Shown here: one piece after another, positions 15,631-24,661 of the stretch
Numbering within the stretch: the stretch's first letter is position 1
Layout of the letters: every line of letters starts with the position of its first letter
Assembly (NCBI GenBank): GCA_015075185.1
Contig: JABTUW010000009.1
Span: forward strand, 16,026 to 80,025
Direction: 5' to 3'
Source: Anaerolineales bacterium
GTDB lineage: Bacteria > Chloroflexota > Anaerolineae > 4572-78 > J111
DNA length: 64,000 bases
Notes under the pieces: model-generated
Seen by the model: the letters and a program-made list of their open reading frames with translations, nothing else
The model's database searches: none
What the model was told of the DNA's origin: nothing
Translations under genes and position numbers: made by a program

Positions 15631-16112
15631 ATTTCGCTCCCTATTGTCACAAACGATGATTTTTCCTCTAAAATAGAACTGGTACCTTAACAGACGCAAA
15701 GGCTGCCCGGTTGAGTGTTATGGGGACATCAGCAACGCCGTAAGCCATCTTCAAACCAATTATCTTATGGATAGGAGGATGCTTATGACGCCGCATTTGG
15801 TTTTTGTCATAGTTGAACCGACCCCGGATTAATAATTGAGATGTTGATGACGATTATAGAAGACGCTTGCCGACCGCCTACCGTAATGGGGTATCAGGCT
15901 ACCTCCCGCTGTTACAAGGCAAGCCACCCAGACTCCTTACGGGATAATTCGAGAGCAGAAGGGAAAGGATGGGGGACCAGGATCCTTCTTGGCTCTCCTA
16001 AATCCGCTTTCCTTGGACCAGAAATGAAAGCGGCCAGGCGCAGCGTCTCGCCGCTTTTTTCTTGCGGCCAGAGTTTTATCAAAATATGGAACTGCAAAGG
16101 AGTGCTACTACG
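15631..16112. promoter_or_regulatory. 482-bp non-coding stretch before the integrase
   Basis: Contains a possible 15-codon peptide (15785-15832, MTPHLVFVIVEPTPD) behind a good AGGAGG, and a terminator-like hairpin AAAGCGGC/GCCGCTTTTTT (16027-16060) 50 bp before the integrase start. Between 15880 and 16030 the sequence has many short GC-rich arms and could be a structured leader; no known riboswitch is recognised. Confidence 0.35.
16027..16060 (+). terminator. terminator or attenuator before integrase
   Basis: AAAGCGGCCAGGCG, short loop, CTCGCCGCTTTTTT. Its place 50 bp ahead of the integrase start suggests it may limit integrase expression. Confidence 0.6.
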
Positions 16113-17093
16113 ATGCTGTTATCTGAAGCGATGGCAAAATTTGACTTGGCCCGGCAGACTGAGGTCGAGGAGAGTACCTTAGCCCTCTATACCTACACCT
16201 TCAACAAGTTGTTGGCTTACCTGGGCGATGTGGAAATTGAAGCAATCAGGACGGACGATTTGCGGAAATGGCGAGCCCAAGTGGCCGCTTCCCCTGGCCG
16301 CCGAAAGTCTCCCCCGGAGGAGGGGAAGAAACCAGAGTCGTTATCGGTTTATACGCTGCACCGCGACATCCGCCAGATAAAGACCTTCTTCAAATGGTGT
16401 ATTGACGAAGAAATCCTTAAAAGAAATCCGGCGGCGCGGTTGGGGCTGCCTAAACTTCCCCGTGGCGAACCGCCCAAGGCGATCAGCGACGAGGACCTGG
16501 AGCGGATGATCGTGGCAGCACTGGCGGCCATTACAGAGCGCCCGGAAACAAGTGATGGCCGGACTCGCAAGCACCACCAGGGCTTGAAGCCTTACCCCTA
16601 CGAGCGGGATTATGCGATGGTCCGTTTCCTGGCGGAGTCCGGCTGCCGGGTAGGTGGGCTGGCTGGTCTGCATTGGGTAGACCTGGATTTGGGAGCGAAA
16701 GAGGGAACGGTATGTGAGAAGGGCAATGTGAGCCGGATGGTGTCTTATGGCAAAGAGACGGTGGCGGCGTTGGAGGCCTGGCAGAGTGTGCAGCCGCACT
16801 ACAGTCGTCACGTGGAGTTTGTGTTTAGCAGCGAACGAGGCGCATTGAGCACCAGTGGTCTGTACCAGATTTTGCACCGGCTGGCGGTACGTGCCGGCGT
16901 GGGAGGCCGGCACAATCCGCACAGTTTCCGTCACGCCCTGGCCCGCCGGTTGTTGAAAAACCACGCCGATATGGGGACGGTGAGCGAGCTGTTGGGACAC
17001 AGCGATATTGATACGACCCACAAATTCTATGCACGCTGGTCCAAGGCGGAACTGGCTAAACGTCACCACCAGTATGGTGGAACACTCGACTGA
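16113..17093 (+). CDS. tyrosine recombinase/integrase
   Basis: 326 residues from the ATG at 16113 (AAGGAG about 10 nt before); earlier starts run through the terminator hairpin. N-terminal SAM-like core-binding domain (about 1-105). Catalytic domain: R179 (SGCRVGGLAGLHW), H270-x-x-R273 (HSFRHALARR), H296 (LGHSDIDTTH) and nucleophile Y306 (HKFYARW). It lacks the extra helix that marks integron IntI integrases, so it does not explain the attC cassettes. It lies about 190 bp from a tRNA T-arm-like sequence, the usual place for an integrative element's integrase. Confidence 0.9.
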   Translation: MLLSEAMAKFDLARQTEVEESTLALYTYTFNKLLAYLGDVEIEAIRTDDLRKWRAQVAASPGRRKSPPEEGKKPESLSVYTLHRDIRQIKTFFKWCIDEEILKRNPAARLGLPKLPRGEPPKAISDEDLERMIVAALAAITERPETSDGRTRKHHQGLKPYPYERDYAMVRFLAESGCRVGGLAGLHWVDLDLGAKEGTVCEKGNVSRMVSYGKETVAALEAWQSVQPHYSRHVEFVFSSERGALSTSGLYQILHRLAVRAGVGGRHNPHSFRHALARRLLKNHADMGTVSELLGHSDIDTTHKFYARWSKAELAKRHHQYGGTLD

Positions 17094-17157
17094 CGAGCGT
17101 TTTAGAACACTGGCACGTACTCATATATAGGACACTTGTGAGTGTTCGAGAGTAAAA

Positions 17158-17214
17158 AAAAGGACCTCTGTCAGACGAGGATTTTGCGAATCCTATCCCT
17201 GATGGAGGTCCTTT
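17158..17214 (+). terminator. hairpin after integrase
   Basis: AAAGGACCTC and GAGGTCCTTT pair around a 37-base loop that itself has a smaller hairpin. The T run is short. Confidence 0.5.
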
Positions 17215-17283
17215 CCGTTGGGCAAAAATGATGGCTTATGGTATCATGAGACCGAAAATCACTCTAGTCTCCGGAGCCATGTG

Positions 17284-17309
17284 CGGGCGTTCGAGTCGCC
17301 CCGGGGGTA
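17284..17309 (+). other. tRNA 3'-end-like remnant, possible att site
   Basis: GGGCG, TTCGAGT, CGCCC (17285-17301) forms a perfect 5-bp T-arm with a 7-base loop, followed by CGGGGGTA as an acceptor-like strand. The part to the left does not fold as a full tRNA. It is consistent with a tRNA fragment left at an integration junction. Confidence 0.4.
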
Positions 17310-17350
17310 TGTAATTGGTAAAGACAAGTAGTAACTCTACCATTTCCCCT

Positions 17351-17389
17351 AGACCGCTTCACCTTTTTCGGGTGAGTGGTCTATTTTTT
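17351..17389 (+). terminator. intrinsic terminator
   Basis: AGACCGCTTCACC, T-rich loop, GGTGAGTGGTCT and ATTTTTT. Confidence 0.75.
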
Positions 17390-17411
17390 CCTCACATCTA
17401 ACTCCAAGCCA

Positions 17412-17978
17412 CTTTATTTTATGGGAAATTCTTCCCATTCAATGAAAACCCCCAGTTTCTGGTCTTCCTAACCTGCAGGAATCGTGATAAACTATGTCTA
17501 TACACCCGATCAGTAATCTGTGAGTTATTCTATCAAGTGGAGGTTTAGCCATGCCGGAACAAGATCCCCAAAAATTAAGTGGGCTGCAACCCGAAGACGA
17601 GAATGAGAAGCCCATCCGTATTCTGTATGCTGAAGACACCGAGGTTATTCGGAATGTTATGGCCCAGACGTTAGAAATTTATGGTTACAGAGTAGCCACG
17701 GCTAAAACGGTCAAGAAGGGGTCGAAATGGCCTTGCAGTGGAAGCCTGACCTGATCCTGATGGATTTACGGATGCCGGTCATGGATGGTTATCAAGCCAT
17801 TCAAGCGATAAAAGTCAATCCAAACACTCGCCATATTCCCATTTTTGTAGTTTCGGCCTGGAATAGTCAAAGAGAGATAGATCAAGCCAGAGCAGCCGGC
17901 GCTGATGCGTTTTTTGTAAAACCCACCGATATAAAGCGGCTTAACCAGGCCATTAAAGGCGCTGTGACCCCTTCCTGA
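17412..17978 (+). pseudogene. frameshifted response-regulator receiver (duplicate of 23894-24337)
   Basis: The coding part begins ATG 17551 behind GTGGAGG and reads as a single receiver domain (IRILYAEDTEVIRNVMAQ, later PDLILMDLRMPVMDGYQAIQ with the phospho-acceptor Asp). A run of A is one base shorter than in the intact copy near 17704, which shifts the frame and stops the first part at 17754; the rest continues in another frame to 17978. The 140 bp upstream is also nearly identical to the upstream of the intact copy, so a whole ~570-bp unit was duplicated about 6.3 kb apart. Unless the base loss is a sequencing error, the gene is dead. Confidence 0.85.
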
Positions 17979-18004
17979 CCTGAATTGTTCTGAGCGTAAG
18001 ATCC

Positions 18005-19606
18005 TCATTGGACAAGAATTGTCCTACTGCCCCTAAACCGGCCCTCTTCCAACCGGCGAGCCTGGCCCAGCAGCACCAGCGTTTCCAGCAATTCCTCGAC
18101 CCGGGCCGGACGCGCGCCATTGACACCGGCGGCCACCTGTTTGGCCGTCACCACCCCTCCCGCCGCCAGCAGCGCCTGCCGCACAGCCTGAGCCTGCTCG
18201 GCCATTGTGGCCGGCCAGGGTTTCTTTTCCTCGACCTTGACTTCAACCTAAACTTTCTCTTCAATCAAGGCTGCCTGGTGGCTGCCGGCGCAGCCGCTGC
18301 GCCGGCCTGGTACTCCGGCCTGAGCCAGCGAACCAAGCCCCGCGCCTCTTCCGCCGCCCGCCCGGCGTTGAGGGCGATGAAATCGGCCGGGGGCCACTCG
18401 GCGGGGCGGGGGTTGAGATATTTGTAGGCCGGGACGCGGGCGGTCTCGTCGGGCACTTCCTGGCCGGTCACCGGGTGGGGCTTGGTGGTCCGGCCATCTC
18501 AGCGGGTCACGGGCCGGCTCTCACGGTCCGGCAACGGCTCGACACTGTCCCAGGCCAGCACGGCGTCCCGGTGCTCGATGTTGTGGTAATTCTTGATGAT
18601 CGGCGTCGGCGGCTGGACCTGGTCGCGGGTGCGGAAGTGCCACTACAAAAAGCCGATCCACAGCACCAGCTCGGCAATGGCCGCCGCGCGGGGATTGACC
18701 TCCAGCCCCAAAAACTGCTGGGGCGTGACCATGACCCCTTCCATTTCCAGGGCCATCTGGCTCTAGCCCAGCTCCTTGAGGGTGTTAAGGACCTCACCCT
18801 CCAGCCGCTTGAGCTGTTCCAGGGCCACATACAAAAAATTGCCCGACCCACAGGCGGGGTCGAGGATTTAAACCGTGGCCAGGCGGTGTTGAAAGGCTTC
18901 CACCTCGGCGACGGCTTTGGCCGTGTCACCTGCTTCGACCCGCAGGGCGGCGGCAACCTGTACCTCGGCCCACTCGGCCCGCAGCGGCTCGACGTAGGCG
19001 CGGGGGGTGTAGTGCGCGCCCAGCTTGTGCCGTTCGATGGGGTCGAGGGCGCGTTCCAGCAGAGTGCCGAAGATGGCCGGCTCGCCTCGCACCAATTGGA
19101 TTGGGCGGCTTCGACCAGCAGGCAGATTTGGCCGGCAGACAGGGGCAGCGCGACCAGCTCGGCAAAGAGGCCGCCGTTGAAAGGGAGAATTTCGGCGCGC
19201 AGGGCGACGGAAAAACCGCCGGTGTTCATGGCGCGCCACAACTCTTCCAGCAGCGGTTTGAAGGCGGCCGGGTTGACCTGGGTCTCGGCCAGAATTTGGG
19301 CAAAGCTCCTGGCCGGCAGCAGGCCGACATCTTCGGCGAACATGGTAAAGAGGCAGCGCATCAAAAAGTTGGTGACGATTTCGGTGGGATAACTGCCTTC
19401 CAGCGACCTGGCCAGTTGGGCCAGCCGGGCGGCAATCTCGCGGGTGACGCGGGCGCTGCGGCGCGTCGGGTCCAGGCTGAGCGGGTCGAGCCAGACCTGA
19501 CGGAGGATCCGGCGCGCGTCCTCCCGCTGCAAATCGGCCAGGCTCAGGCGGTAGGTATGCGGGTCAGGGAAAGGGATATAGTGGCCGCCGGTAAAGACCC
19601 CTGATT
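18005..19606 (-). pseudogene. decayed MmeI-like (type IIL/IIG) DNA methyltransferase
   Basis: Fragments in several frames together match one long methyltransferase-restriction family. N-terminal part (LRQVWLDPLSLDPTRRSARV, later LRAEILPFNGGLFAEL) is readable from 19606 to about 19090. Next come AIFGTLLERALDPIERHKLG and AHYTPRAYVE, then the SAM-binding motif ILDPACGSGNFLYVAL near 18860 in another frame behind a TAA. A C-terminal winged-helix-like piece (about 18005-18205) follows with a large central part missing. Stops, frame changes and the internal deletion mark it as non-functional. Family members methylate adenine and cut nearby DNA. Confidence 0.75.
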
Positions 19607-19640
19607 GCTTGCCAGCCGGGGGTCTTTTGTTTGTGTCGTT
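19590..19640 (+). terminator. terminator-like hairpin at the pseudogene end
   Basis: AAAGACCCC, loop, GGGGGTCTTTTGTTTG on the plus strand (about 19593-19632). It overlaps the broken 5' end of the methyltransferase remnant. Confidence 0.5.
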
Positions 19641-19755
19641 TTATTTTAGCACGACTCTACCTGTCCTGACAACCCCTCAAAAGCGGCCGTTTGATAGGTG
19701 GGACAAGCTTCTGTCTGCAGAGTATCAGCAGCGACAGCGGCCTTATCGAGGTGAT

Positions 19756-22491
19756 TTACTTATCAAGCACCCGGCGCACCTTCGCCGCCAGGGTGTCCGG
19801 CGAAAAAGGTTTGGACAGAAACTCAACCTCGGCCGTTAACAACCCATGCCGAACCACGGCATCGTCGGTGTAGCCGGACATAAAGAGGACTTTTATGGAG
19901 GGTTGGAACGCCTTTAGCCGCTCGGTCAGGTCTCGGCCACTCATCTGCGGCATGATCACATCGGTGAGGAGTAAATCAATCGGTCTCTGGTGCTGGCCAG
20001 CCAGCAACAAAGCCTCGTCCCCGTGGCGAGCCTCCAGGACCGTGTAGCCTTTGCTTTTCAAGGTACGCCCTATCAGATTGCGCACCCCTTCTTCATCCTC
20101 GACCAGCAGGATCGTCTCGGTACCAGCGTGGCTGACCGGTGGCGTTGGAGGAACAGCCACATCCGGGATGGGTTCACCGGCGGGTAAATAGATCTTAAAG
20201 GTTGTGCCGTGACCAGGCTTGCTGTAAAGTGTGATGTCGCCGCCGCTTTGCTTGATAATACCGTAGACGGTAGCCAGCCCCAGGCCGGTACCCTGACCTA
20301 CCTCTTTGGTCGTGAAGAAGGGTTCGAAGATATGGGCCTGGGTGGGCGCATCCATCCCCTGGCCGGTGTCGGTCACCGCCAGCATCACGCAGGGTCCATG
20401 GGGAGCTTCGGGATGAGTTTTGAGATAATTGTCGTCGAGCCGGACATTGCCGGTCTCGATGGTCAGCATGCCGCCGGTCGGCATAGCATCGCGGGCGTTG
20501 ACAGCCAGATTGACGATGACCTGTTCGATTTGGCCGGGGTCGGCCTTGACCGGCCACAGTCCTGGCTGAAGCACCAGCACCAGGTTGATATCTTCGCCGA
20601 TGAGTCGCCCCAGCATTTTGTGGAGATTGGTCACCAGATCATTCAGGTCGAGGTTGGTCGGGGCCAGCATTTGCTTACGGCTGAAGGCGAGCAACTGCCG
20701 GGTGAGGGCGGCGGCCCGTTCAGCCGCCCGCCGGATCTGCTCCAAATCTTTGCGCAGCGGATCTCCACCGGGTATCTGGGGTTGCATCAGATCACAGTAA
20801 CCCCGGATCACCGTGAGTAGGTTATTAAAATCGTGCGCGATGCCCCCGGCCAGTCGGCCAACACTTTCCATTTTGTGGGCCTGGCGCAACTGTTCCTCAA
20901 GCTTCGCCTGAGCCTCCTCGGCCTGCCTGCGCTCGGTAATATCGTGGGCTGTACCGACCACCTTGACCGGCCGGCCGGTTCGCTCGTCGAGGACTACATT
21001 GGCCCGGTCGTGGATGTAGCGGATGCTGCCATCGGGTCGCACAATGCGGTATTCATAAGAGATTTCTGTGCGCTCCTGGATGGCTTTGAAGATCATCTGC
21101 GTTGCAAATTCGCAATCATCCGGGTGGAGGCAACTACGGAAGAGTTTCGAGGTGGCCTGGACCGATCGCGGTTCGAAGCCGAGGATGCGGTAATATTCAT
21201 CTGACCACAATTGGGGTTCAACAATCTCCAGCTCAGGGGTCACTTTCACCTCCCAACTACCGAAATGGGCCATCCGCTGCGCCACCGCCATATTTTCCGC
21301 CATTTCATGCAATGCTTCTTCCGCCCGCTTGCGCTCGTTGATGTCTTCCTTGATCGCCAGAAAATGGGTGATTTCACCCTGCTCATTCAAAATTGGCGAA
21401 ATGGTTGCCGCTTCCCAGTAAAGGTCGCCGTTCTTCTTCCGGTTCTGAAACTCACCCCGCCACTGGCCGCCCGAGGTAATCGTGTCCCACAGCCGTTGGT
21501 ATTCCTCCGGTGACGTGTACCCCGATTTCAGAAGGTTTGGATTCTGGCCGATGGCTTCGGCCAGAGTATAGCCGGTGACCTGGGTAAACTTAGGGTTCAC
21601 GTACTCGATATTACCCATCGTGTTGGTGATAACAATGGACGCCGGACTTTGTTCCACTACGCGCGAAAGTTGGCGGAGTTGGTCATTCGCCCGCCGCTGC
21701 TCCGTTATATCGCGGCTGACCGAACCGATCTGGTACCCCTGGTCCGTTTTGATCGGAAAGACGGTCTGCTGAAGGAACCGGCGCGTTCCATCCGGCTTCA
21801 TTACCTGTGCTTCAAGGGTCTTGTTAAAAATGAACGATTGACCCGTGCGCAGTGCCTCCACAATAGTCTGCTTATTGCGCTCATAACGCTCAAGCGTCCG
21901 CACTTCCGGCGGCAGCATCTCCTGCTGCACCTCCCAGGACGGTCTACCGATAACCTGGGCGCGTCTTAACCCGGTAATCTCTTCGGACGCCTGATTCCAC
22001 TCGATAATCAAGCCTTGCTCGTCTACCAGGATGAAACCTTCGGACGACTGCTCGATAAAACTGCGAATTTTTTGCTCGCTCTCGCGCGTGGCTTCCTCTA
22101 TCCGCCGGCGCTCGGTAATATCATGCACAAAAGCCAATATCCTGCCATCAGCCATCATTTGCTTCCTGATTTCCACCGGCAACAGGCGACCATCTTTGCA
22201 GCACAGCCGGCGCTCGATAAGCATGCTTTGGCCGGTACGGAGTTCAGCCAGGCGAATCGGCTGGCTAACCAGGTCTTCGGCCGGAATCAAATCCTGTATG
22301 GAGAGATGTAGCAATTCCTCACGCGAGTAGCCCAGCATCTGGCAGCTCTGCCGGTTGACCTCCAGGTAAGACCCCTGAGGGTCGGCGATAAAAATACCAT
22401 CGCCGGCCTGTTCAAAGAGGACTTGGTATAATTCCTCCGAAGCATAATGAGACGTAATTTCTCCAATTTGCCTCTTCTGTTTGTGGTTCAT
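19756..22491 (-). CDS. hybrid sensor histidine kinase with four PAS domains and a receiver
   Basis: 911 residues from the ATG at 22491, chosen because GGAGG lies 7 nt before it; a start 22 codons further up has no such site. Four PAS/PAC units (about residues 15-520, with ITERRRIEEA-type linkers), then the HisKA box with GGIAHDFNNLL (phospho-His about 553), HATPase motifs (NARDAMPTGG, DTGQGMD, GTGLGLATVYG), and a C-terminal receiver (about 787-911) with phospho-acceptor Asp about 843 in LLLTDVIMPQMSG. There are no membrane helices, so it senses in the cytoplasm. A structured RNA with a terminator lies just upstream on the same strand and may act as its leader. Confidence 0.95.
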   Translation of the reverse strand: MNHKQKRQIGEITSHYASEELYQVLFEQAGDGIFIADPQGSYLEVNRQSCQMLGYSREELLHLSIQDLIPAEDLVSQPIRLAELRTGQSMLIERRLCCKDGRLLPVEIRKQMMADGRILAFVHDITERRRIEEATRESEQKIRSFIEQSSEGFILVDEQGLIIEWNQASEEITGLRRAQVIGRPSWEVQQEMLPPEVRTLERYERNKQTIVEALRTGQSFIFNKTLEAQVMKPDGTRRFLQQTVFPIKTDQGYQIGSVSRDITEQRRANDQLRQLSRVVEQSPASIVITNTMGNIEYVNPKFTQVTGYTLAEAIGQNPNLLKSGYTSPEEYQRLWDTITSGGQWRGEFQNRKKNGDLYWEAATISPILNEQGEITHFLAIKEDINERKRAEEALHEMAENMAVAQRMAHFGSWEVKVTPELEIVEPQLWSDEYYRILGFEPRSVQATSKLFRSCLHPDDCEFATQMIFKAIQERTEISYEYRIVRPDGSIRYIHDRANVVLDERTGRPVKVVGTAHDITERRQAEEAQAKLEEQLRQAHKMESVGRLAGGIAHDFNNLLTVIRGYCDLMQPQIPGGDPLRKDLEQIRRAAERAAALTRQLLAFSRKQMLAPTNLDLNDLVTNLHKMLGRLIGEDINLVLVLQPGLWPVKADPGQIEQVIVNLAVNARDAMPTGGMLTIETGNVRLDDNYLKTHPEAPHGPCVMLAVTDTGQGMDAPTQAHIFEPFFTTKEVGQGTGLGLATVYGIIKQSGGDITLYSKPGHGTTFKIYLPAGEPIPDVAVPPTPPVSHAGTETILLVEDEEGVRNLIGRTLKSKGYTVLEARHGDEALLLAGQHQRPIDLLLTDVIMPQMSGRDLTERLKAFQPSIKVLFMSGYTDDAVVRHGLLTAEVEFLSKPFSPDTLAAKVRRVLDK

Positions 22492-22556
22492 CAGTACACC
22501 TCCGGGATTTGGAAAATGAGAGCAACCAGTGGCGTGACAACTGAGGACTAAAGCCA

Positions 22557-22717
22557 AACAAAAAGCGCCGCCTTTTGCCCAGGCGGCGCAAGTATGCTAC
22601 CATAGCACGACAAACCGGGCTGGTGGTTGCTCACCTGATCCGGGCCAAGCCCCACGCTTCCTACGGGCTGCCGCCCTGCGGTCGGTTCAGGGCTGCAGGC
22701 GGTCGCGGGGCTTTTTC
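22557..22717 (-). ncRNA. structured RNA of unknown class, copy 2
   Basis: About 160 nt on the minus strand. It has the same order as copy 1 (7851-7967): hairpin beginning AAAAAGCCCCGCG and ending GGGGCTT but with a large GC-rich extension, then GGCCCGGATCAGGTG, a short loop and CACCAGCCCGGTTTGT, then TGCTATGGTAGCATA, then a terminator GCGCCGCC/GGCGGCGC with TTTTTG. The conserved core with variable loops and changes in the small stems indicates a conserved fold. It ends about 65 bp before the histidine kinase start, so it may be a transcription-attenuating leader of that gene. Confidence 0.7.
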
Positions 22718-22723
22718 ATTGCC

Positions 22724-22752
22724 AGTATAACATAATCGGGCCGGCTTGACAA
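22724..22752 (-). promoter_or_regulatory. promoter of structured RNA, copy 2
   Basis: Minus strand TTGTCA (plus 22747-22752), 17-bp spacer, TATACT (plus 22724-22729). On the plus strand TTGACA (22746-22751) overlaps it and is followed 17 bp later by TATTTG, so divergent start sites are possible. Confidence 0.75.
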
Positions 22753-22795
22753 TGGGCTTTCAGATGCTTATTTGACCGATTGGAGGGCCACGAAG

Positions 22796-22876
22796 ATGAA
22801 TAAAGAAGACTTTCTGAAACTAAACGTGGTAGCGGAAGGCAAAGAAGCAGTGAAAGATAGATCCGATCCTCTTTAA
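22796..22876 (+). CDS. 26-residue peptide, tentative
   Basis: Reads MNKEDFLKLNVVAEGKEAVK then DRSDPL. GGAGG lies 8-9 nt before the ATG and a weak promoter lies about 30 bp further up. The peptide is charged and helical with no known family. It could equally be the truncated start of a lost gene. Confidence 0.3.
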   Translation: MNKEDFLKLNVVAEGKEAVKDRSDPL

Positions 22877-22937
22877 CTCCCTTCCAGGCCCGCCAGGGTC
22901 GTCGTAAGTTCAGTTTCTAAATAAACGGAGGAACTCT

Positions 22938-23696
22938 ATGTATAAAAGTATAATCGTATTATCTATCCTCGGGTTGATGCTGGTCTTGGCTGGTCCGGCC
23001 TTAGCTATCACCTACGGTCAGCCCGATGGCAACCGGCACCCATTTGTGGGCGCCTTGGTCGGTACCTTCAATGACCAGACTTATCCGTACTGCTCCGGCA
23101 CGTTGATCTCACCAACGGTGTTTCTCACGGCTGCCCATTGTGACATCGGCACAGCCACGGTCTATGTCACCTTCGATACTCAGTACACCGCGAAATCAAA
23201 GTTATATCGAGGCACATTCCACGGTGACCCCAGTTACAACCAAGCGCAGAACGATCCCCATGACATTGCCGTTGTTGTGCTCGATAAGCCAATCAAAAAC
23301 CTCACTCCGGGCCAATTACCTGGTCTTGGCCAATTCGATCAACTAGCTGGTGATCAGAAGTTCACTTCGGTCGGCTACGGAGGGCAAGAACCGGTTAATC
23401 AACCGGGCGGACCGGTGATTGGCTATCTTGACCGGCGTGAGTATTCCGTCGGGACGCTGAACGCCATCAACCCGGCCTGGCTGCGTATCTCTCAGAATCC
23501 GGCAAAAGATGATGGCGGTACATGCTATGGGGATTCGGGCGGTCCCAACTTCCTGGGCGCTGGCGGTGAGGAAACGAATATCGTGGCGGCAATAACAATC
23601 ACCGGCGACACCTTTTGCCATGCGACCAATGTTACCTATCGGACCGATACTCCGTCAGCCCGCGACTTCTTGAGTGACTTCGTCGCGCTCCCTTAA
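22938..23696 (+). CDS. secreted trypsin-like serine protease (S1 family)
   Basis: 252 residues. Signal peptide about 1-23 (hydrophobic core LGLMLVLAGPALA, cleavage after ALA). Catalytic triad visible: H67 in LTAAHC, D109 in DPHDIAVVVLD, S200 in CYGDSGGP. Two Cys pairs flank the active site as in trypsins (CSG and AHC; TCYG and TFCH). Length fits a single protease domain without extras. Ribosome site GGAGG, 7 nt before ATG. A monocistronic, exported peptidase; the substrate is unknown. Confidence 0.92.
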   Translation: MYKSIIVLSILGLMLVLAGPALAITYGQPDGNRHPFVGALVGTFNDQTYPYCSGTLISPTVFLTAAHCDIGTATVYVTFDTQYTAKSKLYRGTFHGDPSYNQAQNDPHDIAVVVLDKPIKNLTPGQLPGLGQFDQLAGDQKFTSVGYGGQEPVNQPGGPVIGYLDRREYSVGTLNAINPAWLRISQNPAKDDGGTCYGDSGGPNFLGAGGEETNIVAAITITGDTFCHATNVTYRTDTPSARDFLSDFVALP

Positions 23697-23893
23697 TAAC
23701 CCTTTCCTACTACTACAACCGCACTTTACAATGATACGCCGTTTGGGCAAAATATTTTATTTTATGGGAAATTCTTCCCATTCAATGAAAACCCCCAGTT
23801 TCTGGTCTTCCTAACCTGCAGGAATCGTGATAAACTATGTCTATACGCCCGATCAGTAATCTGTGAGTTATTCTATCAAGTGGAGGTTTAGCC

Positions 23894-24337
23894 ATGCCGG
23901 AACAAGATCCCCAAAAATTAAGTGGGCCGCAACCACAAGACGAGAATGAGAAGCCCATCCGTATTCTGTATGTTGAAGACACTGAGGTTATTCGGAATAT
24001 TATGGCCCAGACGTTAGAAATTTATGGTTACAGAGTAGCCACGGCTAAAAACGGTCAAGAAGGGGTCGAAATGGCCTTGCAGTGGAAGCCTGACCTGATC
24101 CTGATGGATTTACGGATGCCGGTCATGGATGGTTATCAAGCCATTCAAGCGATAAAAGTCAATCCAAACACTCGCCATATTCCCATTTTTGTGATTTCGG
24201 CCTGGAGCAGTAAAAGGGAGCAAGATCAAGCCAGAGCAGCCGGTGCTGATGCGTTTTTTGTCAAACCCACCGATATGAGGCGGCTTAACGAAGCCATTAA
24301 AGTTGCTGTGACCACTTCCGCGCCTAAATTATTCTGA
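23894..24337 (+). CDS. single-domain response regulator (intact copy)
   Basis: 147 residues, one receiver domain: acidic pair in ILYVEDTEVIRNIMAQ, phospho-acceptor Asp in PDLILMDLRMPVMDGYQA, conserved Thr/Ser replaced position in FVISAWSSK, Lys in AFFVKPTDM. It has no output domain, so it signals by protein contact like CheY or DivK. Ribosome site GTGGAGG precedes the ATG. A frameshifted duplicate with the same upstream region lies at 17412-17978. No dedicated kinase is adjacent, but the PAS-kinase at 19756-22491 is close. Confidence 0.92.
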   Translation: MPEQDPQKLSGPQPQDENEKPIRILYVEDTEVIRNIMAQTLEIYGYRVATAKNGQEGVEMALQWKPDLILMDLRMPVMDGYQAIQAIKVNPNTRHIPIFVISAWSSKREQDQARAAGADAFFVKPTDMRRLNEAIKVAVTTSAPKLF

Positions 24338-24661
24338 GCGCACGACTCTACCCGTCCTGACACCTCCTCCGACGCTACAATTTCATAACGATACTGTTCG
24401 CTCCGCCATCCTTTTGAATCGCTGCCTGTAGCAAAAAACCTCTTCCACGTGAAAGAGGCTTTGTGTTTGGCCGGCGATGGGGTTCCTACTGTCCTCAAAG
24501 TTACAACTAATAGAGAAAACTTGCTAAAATTCCGGTTCATTTTATGATACAATGGTACGGCATCCAGACGTCCGGAGTAACTTCGGTTACGTCGTGCTGG
24601 CGCCCCTCGCTGTTTATAGTCAAAACACAGCGGTCGGATAAAGAAAGCGATCACCTTACCG
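24338..24661. terminator. intergenic stretch with terminator
   Basis: A terminator hairpin CCTCTTCCACGTGAAAGAGG followed by CTTTGTGTTT is at about 24438-24467. From 24540 to 24660 there are short GC arms (CCGGAGTAACTTCGGTTACG) but no recognised element. A -10-like TACAAT is near 24548. No gene is seen. Confidence 0.5.

Noticed and set aside
16113..17093. Tyrosine recombinase as the integron integrase
   Set aside because: It lacks the extra IntI helix and lies beside a tRNA-like junction, fitting the other element.
17230..17310. Complete tRNA gene
   Set aside because: Only the T-arm and acceptor-like 3' strand fold; no anticodon arm with correct T33 or matching 5' acceptor was found.
18475..19392. 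305-codon plus-strand frame
   Set aside because: Lies over the methyltransferase remnant, whose minus-strand pieces match a known family; the plus frame has no domain.
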